A program made the translations under genes and the position numbers. DNA of 64,000 bases from Fibrobacter sp. UWR2 (GTDB lineage Bacteria > Fibrobacterota > Fibrobacteria > Fibrobacterales > Fibrobacteraceae), in contig NZ_MWQE01000004.1 of NCBI RefSeq assembly GCF_002210285.1, positions 124,001 through 188,000 of the forward strand. Reading direction: 5' to 3'. The notes beneath the pieces are model-generated. The model was not told the origin of the DNA. It was given only the letters and a program-made list of their open reading frames with translations, and ran no database searches. Below are positions 44,738 through 53,741 of the stretch, one piece after another. How positions within the stretch are numbered: position 1 is the first letter of the stretch; every line of letters starts with the position of its first letter.

Positions 44738-46633
44738 ATGATGAATAAAAAATTAGCCTTGTGTGTGGCGATGGGGTGTACAGCAGCCTTTGCCGCGACA
44801 AACTATGACCTTCTTGGCCGTAACGGGAGCAAGAAGAATTCCCCGATGGTCTACAGGAATGTGGACTATGGTGCAATGAAAAAGGATCGCCAGCACGATG
44901 CCGCCTCGTTGCGGGGTGACAGGTCCTTGAAGAAACTTTCGTCCGGCCTGAATGGCCTCGTTGCCCTAGAGGGTGCGTTTAGCACTAGGGGACTCGCATT
45001 TAGTAAGAACGGGAATCCTTATTCATTCTATTTGAAACGGTATTATCAAAACGGGTACGAAGGGTATGGCTATTACGAGTTGCTTAATGGTTCCAGCAAT
45101 ACGTATTTGAACGAATTGAATAACGTCTTTAAACCCGTTAACATTGTACAGAACTATACGCCTAATGGCCTGATTGTTAATAACAGTTCGCCCAATAATG
45201 GTCCCGCATCCAATGTGTATGGTTTTGATTTTACGGAACAGTACTATTATAACTTCAACAATTCCACTCCTTTCTCAGCCTTGGAATATAATGTTGCCAA
45301 AAAGGGGGATGTTGAATGGTGGCTGTATAACTCTGGCTATAGCCAGTGTCAGGAATGTGGAGATGTCGGCCTCTATATGGATGCGGATGCGTTCCCTGTA
45401 AGATTGAATCCATCAAAGGTCGTAAAGTATCTCGTTTACGATGAAAACGACCACATTTTCCCGAGTAAGGCAACCGAAATGCTTTCGGCCAGGACGTACA
45501 GCATACTTCAGGCTTCGACTACCGAAAATACCAGGGTCTTTGTCACTAATGCCTTGCCTCAAAATCCGGGCTCCAAGACTCCGCAGGTGTATATGGGCGT
45601 CCATAATCGCGCGAATAGCCCCGAGGTGCTCCAGGAGGATGCTGTGTACTATGGTCCCGAGGCCAGGGACCTGGATAACTATATCTACAACAATCGTACT
45701 GTAGAAGTTGTGGCTGCAGGTAATTACTGGATTCGAAACAACGATGCCCAGCTTAATGCTCAGGCGCATGCGGCCAACGCCATTACGGTTGGCGCCGTCA
45801 ATGCCGGTGACCAGAAAATTGCGGACTATACGTCGAACAATTCCAAGTACTGTACTAGAGGCATTGGAAATTGCCCGAATGGCTACTATACCAATAATGG
45901 TTCTAGCAAGCCTGAAATCTACGGTTACACCAATTTCTATATGGATAACGACAGGAAGAGGACGTATACCAACTGGTTTACGCAAGAGGCTTTCGTCTAT
46001 GATCCTTACTATAGTGGAACCGAATCTGCTGCATCGTATACGGCAGGTATGGTTGCTGGGCTCCTGAGGGCCAACCCCTTCTACCGTTGGCATCCTGAAG
46101 TGGTCAAGGCGGTACTTTTGGCTTCTGGTGATAACAACATCAATACGCCGTATCCGCATGGGCAAACCCCGGCGACGACAAAGGTGCCGACTTACAGGAG
46201 TACGGTCTTTAATCGTTTCCACAATGACTACTTCCATGAATCGCGTTATTGGATTGGCGACTGGGATAATCTTTATACGCATTCCGAAGGCAACTCGACT
46301 GAAATCCGCTTTAGCGTTAAGCGCCCGGACAACAAGTACAATTTCTCTGCGGCCATTGCCTGGTTGACGAGTGGTAACGATATTGCCAATTATGGCAAGA
46401 TCCCGCAGGACTTTGATCTGTATGTGTACGAGAGTAATTCTTCGAATGTCGATAACATAGATGTCTATAATTACAAGACGTCATCTCGCAGTGGCGGTAA
46501 TGCGTTCGAGAAGGTTTCGTTTACCTCGAGTGCGCAGTATCTGACGTTCCGCATACTACTCTATACGGAAGATTCACGCTCCGAAAACTATAGGCAGGCC
46601 GTTATAGGCTTTGACGTCGCCTCGGCAAACTGA
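44738..46633 (+). CDS. Divergent subtilase-like (S8) exported protein
   Basis: 631 residues, two tandem ATGs; AGGAG is seven bases before the first. Signal peptide 1-19 (LALCVAMGCTAAFAA). The S8 oxyanion Asn block is VEVVAAGNYW (about 328-337), then AHAANAITVGAVN, and the Ser block GTESAASYTAGMVAGLLRANP (Ser near 430). I do not find the usual Asp (D-S/T-G) or His (HGTHVAG) motifs, so catalytic status is uncertain. The C-terminal 130 residues (RFSVKRPDNKYNFSAAIAWL, DFDLYVYESNS) resemble a pre-peptidase C-terminal beta-sandwich. The gene is Asn/Tyr-rich and more AT-rich than its neighbours. Confidence 0.75.
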   Translation: MMNKKLALCVAMGCTAAFAATNYDLLGRNGSKKNSPMVYRNVDYGAMKKDRQHDAASLRGDRSLKKLSSGLNGLVALEGAFSTRGLAFSKNGNPYSFYLKRYYQNGYEGYGYYELLNGSSNTYLNELNNVFKPVNIVQNYTPNGLIVNNSSPNNGPASNVYGFDFTEQYYYNFNNSTPFSALEYNVAKKGDVEWWLYNSGYSQCQECGDVGLYMDADAFPVRLNPSKVVKYLVYDENDHIFPSKATEMLSARTYSILQASTTENTRVFVTNALPQNPGSKTPQVYMGVHNRANSPEVLQEDAVYYGPEARDLDNYIYNNRTVEVVAAGNYWIRNNDAQLNAQAHAANAITVGAVNAGDQKIADYTSNNSKYCTRGIGNCPNGYYTNNGSSKPEIYGYTNFYMDNDRKRTYTNWFTQEAFVYDPYYSGTESAASYTAGMVAGLLRANPFYRWHPEVVKAVLLASGDNNINTPYPHGQTPATTKVPTYRSTVFNRFHNDYFHESRYWIGDWDNLYTHSEGNSTEIRFSVKRPDNKYNFSAAIAWLTSGNDIANYGKIPQDFDLYVYESNSSNVDNIDVYNYKTSSRSGGNAFEKVSFTSSAQYLTFRILLYTEDSRSENYRQAVIGFDVASAN

Positions 46634-46655
46634 TTTCCTTGACCACCGGATAAAT

Positions 46656-46696
46656 AAATCCCCGAAAGCCAGAAGGTTTTCGGGGATTTGATTTTT
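46656..46696 (+). terminator. Intrinsic terminator after the subtilase-like gene
   Basis: Stem AAATCCCCGAAA / TTTCGGGGATTT (46656-46667, 46678-46689), followed by GATTTTT. Confidence 0.88.
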
Positions 46697-46728
46697 AAAG
46701 GTGCTGGCGGTCGTCCGTGAGCAACAAA

Positions 46729-46750
46729 GCCCCTGGTATTAACCAGGGGC
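46729..46750 (-). terminator. Terminator after ilvH
   Basis: Stem GCCCCTGGT / ACCAGGGGC with an ATTA loop; on the minus strand TTTGTTG follows. It is about 60 bases after the ilvH stop. Confidence 0.75.
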
Positions 46751-46809
46751 GGTTGCGAGAGTGAGCGCTGACCGGAGAAGTAGTCCCCGAGTTTGGCGCG
46801 AACGGTCGC

Positions 46810-47304
46810 TTAAGTCTTGTCTTCGCCGCGGAGCATGATGACCTTGCCCGTGCGGATGTATTCGACGATTTCGAACTTCTGCAACAGGCTCTTGAGCGTG
46901 TCGACCTTCGTGCTGTTTCCGGTAATCTGGATGATCATCGAAGTGGCGGTCATGTCGACGGTGTTCGCCTTGAAGTGGTCGCACAGCTGCAGAATTTCGG
47001 TACGCTGGTCTGGAGTGCAACGCACCTTGATGAGTGCGAGTTCCTTCTCGACGGCGTCCGTGCCGGTGTGGTCCTTCGCTTGCACCACGTCGACGAGCTT
47101 CTCGAGCTGCTTGATGATCTGCATCAGGATTTCGGGATTGCCGTGGGCGATGATGTTCATGCGGCTGAAGTTCGGGTCGAGCGTGGGGGAGACAACGAGG
47201 GAATCGATGTTGTAGCCACGGCGGGAGAACACGAGGGCGATACGCACGAGCACGCCCGGGCGGTTCGCCACCAACAAACTAATGGAATGTCCTTTATCTA
47301 TCAT
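46810..47304 (-). CDS. ilvH: Acetolactate synthase small subunit
   Basis: 164 residues. N-terminal ACT domain (SISLLVANRPGVLVRIALVFSRRGYNIDSLVV), whose Asn/Gly-Val loop binds valine in homologues, followed by the ALS_SS C-terminal domain (KELALIKVRC, SMIIQITGNSTKVDTL, GKVIMLRG). It regulates the large subunit encoded 15 bases upstream, so the two form an ilvBH operon for branched-chain amino acids. Confidence 0.95.
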   Translation of the reverse strand: MIDKGHSISLLVANRPGVLVRIALVFSRRGYNIDSLVVSPTLDPNFSRMNIIAHGNPEILMQIIKQLEKLVDVVQAKDHTGTDAVEKELALIKVRCTPDQRTEILQLCDHFKANTVDMTATSMIIQITGNSTKVDTLKSLLQKFEIVEYIRTGKVIMLRGEDKT

Positions 47305-47319
47305 GGTAATGTCCTCCTA

Positions 47320-49038
47320 TTAGGTCGATCCTGTGGGCTTTTCGAGTTTAGCCTTGGGCGGTTCGGTAATCATGCTGGTGATGGGCGCACCCGCTGGAAT
47401 CATCGGGAACACGTTGTCTTCCTTCTCGCATTCGCAGTGGATGAGGATCGGGCCGTCCTTGTATTCGAGCGCCTTCTGGATGACGCGTTCGGCGTCGGCG
47501 GCACGCTTGATGCGCAGCCCCGGGATGCCGTAGGCTTCGGCGAGTTTCACGAAGTCGGGGTTGCCCACCATGTCCACGCTGGAGTAGCGGTGGTCGTAGA
47601 AGAGTTCCTGCCACTGGCGCACCATGCCGAGGTACTTGTTGTCCATCACGAAGATCTTGATGGGGAGCTTGTGGATGGCGGCGGTAGCGAGTTCCGCTTC
47701 CGTCATCTGGAAGCCGCCGTCACCGCTGAAACTCAAGACCGGCCAACCGGTCTCGTTGCCGAACGCGGCGCCGATGGCTGCGGGGAAGCCGAAGCCCATC
47801 GTGCCTGCACCGCCGCTGGAGTGCAGCTGGCGCGGATAGTTGATGTCAAAGAACTGGGCAACCCACATCTGGTGCTGGCCCACGTCGGTCGTGACGATGG
47901 CCTTGCCCTTGGTGAGCTTGCTTGCAGTCGCGATCACGTGCTGCATGCGTAAGCCCCCCTGCTTGGGGTAGGTGAGCGGGAAGCGCTTCTTCCAGGTCTG
48001 GCAAGTCTTGATCCATTCGGCGGTATCGAGCTTGTGGACCATCGGCAAAAGCTGCTCGAGCACGAGCTTCGCGTCGCCGCACATGAACACATCCGGCTGC
48101 AACACCTTGCCTTCTTCGGCGGGGTCGATGTCGATGTGCATCTTGATGGCGTCTTTGCAGAACACTTCGAGCTTGCCGGTGATGCGGTCATCCCAGCGGC
48201 TACCGATGGAGAGAATCAAATCGCAGTCGAGCACGGCCTTGTTCGCGTACACGGTGCCGTGCATGCCGAGCATGCCGAGCGAAAGCTCGTGATTGGTGGG
48301 GAAGGCGCCGAGGCCGAGCATGGTGCAGCAGACCGGAGCGCCGATCTTTTCGGCGAGTTCCTTCACCTGGCGGCTGGCCCCGCTGATCATGGCACCGTGG
48401 CCCACGAGCAGCAACGGCTTCTTGGAATTCTTGAGGTATTCGGCGGCCTTCTCGACGCTTTCGGTCGGGGCGTACGTCGGAATCTTGTAGCCGGGCAGGT
48501 CCATCTGGTCGGTGAACGGGGCGGTGCAGGGGCCTGCGGTCACGTCCTTGGGCAAGTCGATGAGCACGGGACCCGGACGGCCGCTGCGGGCGATGTGGAA
48601 GGCTTCCTTCATGATGCGCGGGAGGTCGTTGGAATCCTTCACCAGGTAAGAATGCTTGACTGCAGCGAAAGTCATGCCGCTCGTGTCGCATTCCTGGAAG
48701 GCGTCCTTGCCGAGGTTCGGGGTCGTCGTCTGGGCGGCGAGCACCACGATGGGGCTCGAATCCATGAGGGCGGTGTAGATGCCGGTGAACGTGTTGGTTG
48801 CACCCGGACCGCTCGTCACGAGGGCGACGCCGACCTTGCCCGTCTGGCGGGCGTAGCCGTCGGCCATGTGGGTTGCACCCTGTTCGTGGCGGGAGAGGAC
48901 TACCTTAATATTAGAATCGAGAATTGCGTCGAACATCGGGATGGCGGATCCACCGGGATAGCCGAAAATGGTGTCGATGCCTTCGCGTTTCAGGCATTCG
49001 ATAATCACTTCGGCACCGCTAAGAGTCTTGTTTGCCAT
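47320..49038 (-). CDS. ilvB: Acetolactate synthase large subunit
   Basis: 572 residues. ThDP enzyme motifs: FGYPGGSAIPMFDAIL, the catalytic Glu in SRHEQGATHMADGYAR, SGPGATNTFTGI, the FAD-binding region and the ThDP motif GDGGFQMTEAELATA ending in NKYLGMVRQWQE. It condenses pyruvate to 2-acetolactate or with 2-ketobutyrate. Its upstream region is a 390-base AT-rich gap with a TATATTTT box 45 bases before the ATG. Confidence 0.96.
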   Translation of the reverse strand: MANKTLSGAEVIIECLKREGIDTIFGYPGGSAIPMFDAILDSNIKVVLSRHEQGATHMADGYARQTGKVGVALVTSGPGATNTFTGIYTALMDSSPIVVLAAQTTTPNLGKDAFQECDTSGMTFAAVKHSYLVKDSNDLPRIMKEAFHIARSGRPGPVLIDLPKDVTAGPCTAPFTDQMDLPGYKIPTYAPTESVEKAAEYLKNSKKPLLLVGHGAMISGASRQVKELAEKIGAPVCCTMLGLGAFPTNHELSLGMLGMHGTVYANKAVLDCDLILSIGSRWDDRITGKLEVFCKDAIKMHIDIDPAEEGKVLQPDVFMCGDAKLVLEQLLPMVHKLDTAEWIKTCQTWKKRFPLTYPKQGGLRMQHVIATASKLTKGKAIVTTDVGQHQMWVAQFFDINYPRQLHSSGGAGTMGFGFPAAIGAAFGNETGWPVLSFSGDGGFQMTEAELATAAIHKLPIKIFVMDNKYLGMVRQWQELFYDHRYSSVDMVGNPDFVKLAEAYGIPGLRIKRAADAERVIQKALEYKDGPILIHCECEKEDNVFPMIPAGAPITSMITEPPKAKLEKPTGST

Positions 49039-49428
49039 AATTTTTCCTATCTGAAAGAAGATTGTCTTTTGGTGTTTGCTTAAAAATATAGGAGATTTTT
49101 TTTAAAGTGGCAATAGATTCTGTTGCAAAAATTGAAAAATTATTCGAATTTTTTATAAAGATTGCGTTTTGAATAAATTTTTGTCGTGAAAAATTGATAA
49201 ATATTACACTATTTTTACTCGGCGTTCTTGTTTTGATGCTAAAAATGTCCTGTTTTTGGTGAAACTTTTGTTATTTTGATTTGTTGATTGGTAAAAATAA
49301 GTGGTTTTTGCTGGCGAATGTTGCCCGGTGATTCTCCTTTTTCCTGTTTTCTATAAAAAAGGTGCCTTTTTGGCTGATTTTTCCCCTGAACTCGTTTTAT
49401 AAGGTAGAAACGATCCTAAGGACTGCCT
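49039..49428. other. AT-rich divergent intergenic region (ilvB / radC)
   Basis: 390 bases with no credible gene. Low GC compared with the rest, with poly-T/A runs. It holds a TATATTTT box on the minus strand (49083-49090) for ilvB, and an AAAAAGG-tg-CCTTTTT inverted repeat in the radC leader. I see no leader peptide or attenuator for ilvB. Confidence 0.6.
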
Positions 49429-50091
49429 ATGCATGAAAATCTACTTCCCCGCGAAAAGCTCCGGATGAGGGGGGCGAGTGCCCTTTCCAATGAGGAACTC
49501 ATTGCCCTGATTCTTGGAAGCGGTACCCGCGAGTGTGGCGTGTTCGAACTCTCTCGCCATATTTCGGACTACCTTTCTTCAGCAACCACGCTACCCTCGA
49601 TGGATTCCCTGCGTAAAATACGCGGGCTTGGGACCGTCAAGGCTACGCAGATTTTGGCCTGTCTGGAACTCTCGAACCGCTACATACTGAGTTCGAAGGC
49701 GGTGTCGGTCCTCTCGCCCGAAGACCTGCTTGCGCGCCTCGCCGGGCTCAAGTTTGAGCAGAAGGAACATTTCGTCGTGGTGACCCTCAATGCGGCGAAC
49801 TTCGTCATCGGCGTTCACGAAGTCACTTCCGGACTAGTGAACCAGGCTCCTATCGCACCGAGGGAGGCTTTTGCGAAGGCCATCGAGGACAATGCGGTCT
49901 CGGTCATCTTTGCGCATAACCATCCTTCGGGTTCTACTGAGGCTTCCCCGCAGGACTATACCATTACGCGGGTGCTGTGTGCGGCGGGGAAGGTGCTCCA
50001 GATTCCGGTCATCGATCACATCATCGTTGGGAAGGGCGGATATACTAGCCTCTGTCGCGAGAACCCGGAAATGTTCGAGAAAAGCCTCTAG
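49429..50091 (+). CDS. radC: RadC/JAB-domain protein
   Basis: 220 residues. N-terminal helix-hairpin-helix-like part (SNEELIALILGSG, LRKIRGLGTVKATQILACLEL) and C-terminal JAMM domain with metal-binding motif HNHPSGSTEASPQD. A DNA-repair role is traditional but unproven; JAMM enzymes act on isopeptide or ester bonds. CTAAGGA lies seven bases before the ATG. Confidence 0.9.
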   Translation: MHENLLPREKLRMRGASALSNEELIALILGSGTRECGVFELSRHISDYLSSATTLPSMDSLRKIRGLGTVKATQILACLELSNRYILSSKAVSVLSPEDLLARLAGLKFEQKEHFVVVTLNAANFVIGVHEVTSGLVNQAPIAPREAFAKAIEDNAVSVIFAHNHPSGSTEASPQDYTITRVLCAAGKVLQIPVIDHIIVGKGGYTSLCRENPEMFEKSL

Positions 50092-50272
50092 TTTCGTGGC
50101 GTTTCTGGTGAAAAAACGGCATTTTTGAAAAGTTTCGTTTACATTAGCGTTATTTTGTCTGTCTTTCAAAACGTTCGCTGTGACCGTTGTCATAAAAACA
50201 CTGAATATTTAGCTCATTTTATACTTATAAATGTCGTTTTTTGGCTAAAAAGTTATATTTAACGCAGAAGTT

Positions 50273-50291
50273 TAGGGAAAACCCTATTTTT
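50273..50291 (+). promoter_or_regulatory. Small hairpin in the leader of the giant OmpA gene
   Basis: TAGGG-aaaa-CCCTA followed by TTTTT and then the Shine-Dalgarno AAGGAG. It looks like a minimal terminator or an mRNA-stabilising 5' hairpin. A TATATTTA box is at 50254-50261. Confidence 0.4.
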
Positions 50292-50302
50292 AAGGAGACT
50301 CT

Positions 50303-53300
50303 ATGAAAAGAGTAGTAACAGGGCTTGCGCTTGCACTCGCCGTCCAGGCTTTTGCAGACCACCCGCAGACAATCAACAAGACAGGCTTTGTTGGTGTCAA
50401 TAAGACTCAGTCTGCCCAATCCTTGGGACATTCTAAATTGTCTTTCTATGGCTTGATGGACGCAACGACGGATGTCAACAACATTGCTCCGGAAGGCGTT
50501 ACCGAAAGCTATATCGGCCCCTACCAGGAAGGTGTTGTCGGATTGCCTCCGGGAACCGTCATGCGTAAGGGCATGGTCGAGGACTATATCGGCTTAGGCG
50601 CCCAGGTCGGTTTCGGTATCGGCATCTGGCATTACTTCGATATCGGTGTCGGCATTCCTGTTTACTATGACAAGTTTACCGTTAACAACACGGGCTGCCC
50701 GTACAACGGTGTCGTTACCTACGATCCCGGTGATGGAATTCAGCCGGCTACGGCTTGCCAGCCGGGTCAGGTCGCTGGTACCAATATCGGCTACATCGGC
50801 AACATCAAGGCCGACTTGAAGATCCGTCTCCCGCTCCCCGACGAACAGCCGGTGGACATCGCCGTTTTCGGTGAAGGCAACTTCGGTACGGCGAATACCG
50901 CGAAGGATGGTATCTGGATCCGCGAACCGGAATTCATCAACAAGAACGACAAGGCCGCGCAGGCATTCGGCGTGCGTAGCACCATTGCCAAGGTTGGCGG
51001 TGCGTTGACCCTCGATTTCGACAAGATCGACGCCATCCCGCTCGTTATCCATGGTAACGGCGGCTATGTCTATTCTACCGACGCGAACTACCTCTCCTAT
51101 CCGTATGCGTCTGGAGCCCTTGAAATCTATTTCATGGACTTCCTCTCGATCTTTGCGGAATACTACATGATTTTCCAGATGGATGAGTTCAGCGATGGAA
51201 CTAAGCTCGATGTCAAGGACTTGACCGGTGCGGTCGTGTTCCACCTGCCGATCGGTCTTGATATCCACCTGGGCGGCTCCTACTCGCTGGGTAAAGGCTA
51301 CGATGCCGCCGATCCTTCGAATTTCACGTCTGTCAACGCCATGGAAAACGACCAGCGCATCCTTACCTACAGGACGACGGTCAATCCCAAGTACAAGGTC
51401 TATGGCGGTATCACCTGGAGCGGCTTCTTGCTGGCTCAGGACCGCGATGGCGATGGCGTGACGGATAATGAAGATAACTGCCCGGATGACTTTGGTCATC
51501 GTCTGAACCAGGGGTGCCCGTTGGGTAATCCGGACGTCGACGAAGACGGCGTTTGCGATGCCTGGGTTTCTGAGAAGGGCTTTGAAAATGAATTTAGGGA
51601 TGTCTGCGAAGGCATTGACGCTTGCCCGAACGAACAGGGTGAAGGCGAAGATGGCTGCCCGCTCGAAGATCCGGACCCGGATGGCGACCATGTCTGCGAT
51701 GCCTGGGTCTCCAAGAAGAAACTCCAGAAGAAGTTCAAGGAAGTCTGCGAAGGCATAGATAGCTGCCCGACTGAAAAGGGTACCGTTGCCAATAAGGGCT
51801 GCCCGGAAGATAATCCGGACCCGGATGGCGATGGCATGTGCTCTCCGTGGGTGACCGACAAGAACAAGCTCGGTGACTATGCGAACGTCTGTAAGGGTTA
51901 CGACATGTGTCCGGGTGAAGCGGGTACCAAGGCCAACAAGGGCTGCCCGTGGGATGATCCGGATAGCGATGGTGACGGCCTCTGCGACGAATGGGTGACC
52001 CAGAAGAAGATGGGCTACTACTTCGAAAAGGCTGCCGAAGACGAAAAGATCAAGAACGAATGGTTCATTGAAAAGACCTGTAAGGGTATCGACAAGTGCC
52101 CGACCGAATTCGGCCCGGCCAACAACGAAGGCTGCCCGCTCGGCGATCCGGATACCGACAAGGACGGCATCTGTGACGAATGGGTGACCCAGAAGAACAT
52201 GCTCGACCAGTACGACGGCATCTGCTCCGGTATCGACAAGTGCCCGACTGAACCTGGTGAAGCCTGGGCTAACGGCTGCCCGATGGACAACCCGGATATT
52301 GACGGCGACAGCCTCTGCGCCTCTTGGGTGACCGAGAAGAAGATGCAGGATCAGTTCAAGGATGTCTGCCACGGCGTCGACAAGTGCCCGACTGAAAATG
52401 GTCCTGAATGGAACAAGGGCTGCCCGGCTGAAAATCCGGACTCCGACGGCGACGGCGTCTGCGATGCATGGGTCTCCAAGCAGAAGATGTTCGAACAGTT
52501 CAAGGATGTATGTAAGGGCGTTGACCGTTGCCCGGATGAACCGGGTCCGGATTGGAACAAGGGTTGCCCGTCTGACGAGAACCCGGATACTGACGGCGAC
52601 AGTCTCTGCGATCCGTGGGTAAGCAAGCAGAAGCTGGCTGACCAGTTCAAGGATGTCTGTCACGGTATCGACAAGTGCCCGGACGAAGCTGGTCCTGAAT
52701 GGAGCAAGGGTTGCCCGGCTGAAAATCCGGACAGCGACGGCGACGGTCTCTGCGACGCCTGGGTTGGCAAGCAGAAGATGTTCGACCAGTTCAAGGATGT
52801 ATGTAAGGGCACAGACCGTTGCCCGGACGAAGCCGGTCCTGAATGGAACAAGGGCTGCCCGATGGACGACGATCCGGATGCCGATAAGGATGGTGTCTGC
52901 TCTGAATGGGTATCTACCAAGAAGCTCCTCAAGCAGTTCGAAGGCGTCTGCACTGGCCTCGACCGTTGCCCGGATGTTGCGGGTGATGACGGCCACGGCT
53001 GCCCGAAGAAGGCTGTCGAGAAGCTCACCGGCGTGACCTTCAAGCCGGGTAAGGCAACGCTCGAATCCAACGCCAAGAACATCCTCAAGGCTGTTGCGAA
53101 GAAGCTGAACGAAGATGATAGCTACAAGGAACTGAAGATTGTTATCCAGGGCCACACCGACAACAAGGGTAAGGACAAGACCAACCAGAAGCTCTCTGAA
53201 AAGCGTGCTCAGGAAGTCATGAAGACCCTCATCAAGTTCGGCGTGAAGAAGAACCGCATCAAGGCCGTGGGTCTCGGTGCAAGCTGCCCGGTCGACGACA

Positions 53301-53401
53301 ACAGCACCGAAGACGGTCGCGAAATGAACCGCCGTATCGAAATGCACTTCGCTACGCCGGAGAACGACGGAACCAAGTGCGAATCCGAATTCCAGCAGTA
53401 A
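50303..53401 (+). CDS. Large OmpA-family surface protein with extended thrombospondin-type-3-like repeats
   Basis: 1032 residues. Signal peptide 1-18 (TGLALALAVQAFA). Residues about 40-370 form a predicted outer-membrane barrel. One canonical TSP3 unit (DRDGDGVTDNEDNCPDD) is followed by ten repeats of about 48 residues, each NPDxDGDGxCDxWV, a helical insert of about 15 residues (KKMxDQFKDVC) and a GIDKCPTExGPxxNKGCP end. Aspartates bind calcium and Cys pairs form disulfides in TSP3 units; the insert in each unit is unusual. The C-terminus (about 905-1020) is an OmpA peptidoglycan-binding domain (VVIQGHTDNKGKDKTNQKLSEKRA). Related Fibrobacter proteins are implicated in adhesion to cellulose; that role is inferred here. 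Confidence 0.93.
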   Translation: MKRVVTGLALALAVQAFADHPQTINKTGFVGVNKTQSAQSLGHSKLSFYGLMDATTDVNNIAPEGVTESYIGPYQEGVVGLPPGTVMRKGMVEDYIGLGAQVGFGIGIWHYFDIGVGIPVYYDKFTVNNTGCPYNGVVTYDPGDGIQPATACQPGQVAGTNIGYIGNIKADLKIRLPLPDEQPVDIAVFGEGNFGTANTAKDGIWIREPEFINKNDKAAQAFGVRSTIAKVGGALTLDFDKIDAIPLVIHGNGGYVYSTDANYLSYPYASGALEIYFMDFLSIFAEYYMIFQMDEFSDGTKLDVKDLTGAVVFHLPIGLDIHLGGSYSLGKGYDAADPSNFTSVNAMENDQRILTYRTTVNPKYKVYGGITWSGFLLAQDRDGDGVTDNEDNCPDDFGHRLNQGCPLGNPDVDEDGVCDAWVSEKGFENEFRDVCEGIDACPNEQGEGEDGCPLEDPDPDGDHVCDAWVSKKKLQKKFKEVCEGIDSCPTEKGTVANKGCPEDNPDPDGDGMCSPWVTDKNKLGDYANVCKGYDMCPGEAGTKANKGCPWDDPDSDGDGLCDEWVTQKKMGYYFEKAAEDEKIKNEWFIEKTCKGIDKCPTEFGPANNEGCPLGDPDTDKDGICDEWVTQKNMLDQYDGICSGIDKCPTEPGEAWANGCPMDNPDIDGDSLCASWVTEKKMQDQFKDVCHGVDKCPTENGPEWNKGCPAENPDSDGDGVCDAWVSKQKMFEQFKDVCKGVDRCPDEPGPDWNKGCPSDENPDTDGDSLCDPWVSKQKLADQFKDVCHGIDKCPDEAGPEWSKGCPAENPDSDGDGLCDAWVGKQKMFDQFKDVCKGTDRCPDEAGPEWNKGCPMDDDPDADKDGVCSEWVSTKKLLKQFEGVCTGLDRCPDVAGDDGHGCPKKAVEKLTGVTFKPGKATLESNAKNILKAVAKKLNEDDSYKELKIVIQGHTDNKGKDKTNQKLSEKRAQEVMKTLIKFGVKKNRIKAVGLGASCPVDDNSTEDGREMNRRIEMHFATPENDGTKCESEFQQ
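51527..53008 (+). repeat. Ten tandem coding repeats of about 144 bp
   Basis: Repeat units of about 48 codons inside the large OmpA gene, from NPDVDEDG to GDDGHGCP. Later units (7 to 10) are nearly identical in the DNA, with long shared stretches such as CAGTTCAAGGATGT and GCCCGGCTGAAAATCC, which suggests recent duplication or conversion. Unit 5 has a 15-residue insertion (AAEDEKIKNEWFIEK). Confidence 0.85.
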
Positions 53402-53425
53402 TCATCTGATCGGAAACTGAAATTC

Positions 53426-53456
53426 AAATCCCTGCCCTTCGGGGCGGGGATTTTTA
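53426..53456 (+). terminator. Terminator of the giant OmpA gene
   Basis: 12-base stem closed by a TTCG tetraloop (53438-53441), with a T-tract (53451-53455). The T-tract runs into the next gene's TATATTTG box. Confidence 0.9.
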
Positions 53457-53462
53457 TATTTG
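53455..53462 (+). promoter_or_regulatory. TAnnTTTG octamer before the 79-residue gene
   Basis: TATATTTG, eight bases before the ATG, overlapping the T-tract of the upstream terminator. No Shine-Dalgarno, so the message may be leaderless. Confidence 0.45.
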
Positions 53463-53470
53463 AATACACC

Positions 53471-53710
53471 ATGACAAAACTTGACGAAATATTGCAGTCC
53501 CTCGGAGCGGCAAACCACGACCTGGTCGAGAAACTTCCCGCAAACTTGAACCACAAGATGGTGCAGAAGGCCCGCCTTGGCAAGAAGCCCGTGCCCAAGC
53601 ACACGCAAGATTTGATTCTACAGGCGGTGAACATGCTTATGCGCGAAAAGGCCGTTGCCGAAGACAAGGCCGTAAAGCAGTATAAGCGGGTGGAAATTTT
53701 CGGGGAATGA
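53471..53710 (+). CDS. Small hypothetical protein
   Basis: 79 residues, mostly helical and basic (LVEKLPANLNHKMVQKARLGKKPVPKHTQDLILQAVNMLMREK). No signal peptide or membrane span. The KPVPKHTQDLILQAVN segment suggests a helix-turn-helix-like fold, but this is weak. Isolated between a terminator and thyA; ends 31 bases before thyA. Confidence 0.7.
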   Translation: MTKLDEILQSLGAANHDLVEKLPANLNHKMVQKARLGKKPVPKHTQDLILQAVNMLMREKAVAEDKAVKQYKRVEIFGE

Positions 53711-53741
53711 ACATCTCACAATTTTTTATTAAATTAAAATC

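Noticed and set aside
51527-53008. CRISPR-like or non-coding tandem repeat
   Set aside because: The 144-bp units stay in frame and encode conserved Cys/Asp positions of TSP3-like repeats.
50594-53347. 917-codon frame antisense to the giant OmpA gene
   Set aside because: Mirror of the repeated TSP3 codons; the plus-strand protein has signal peptide and OmpA domain.
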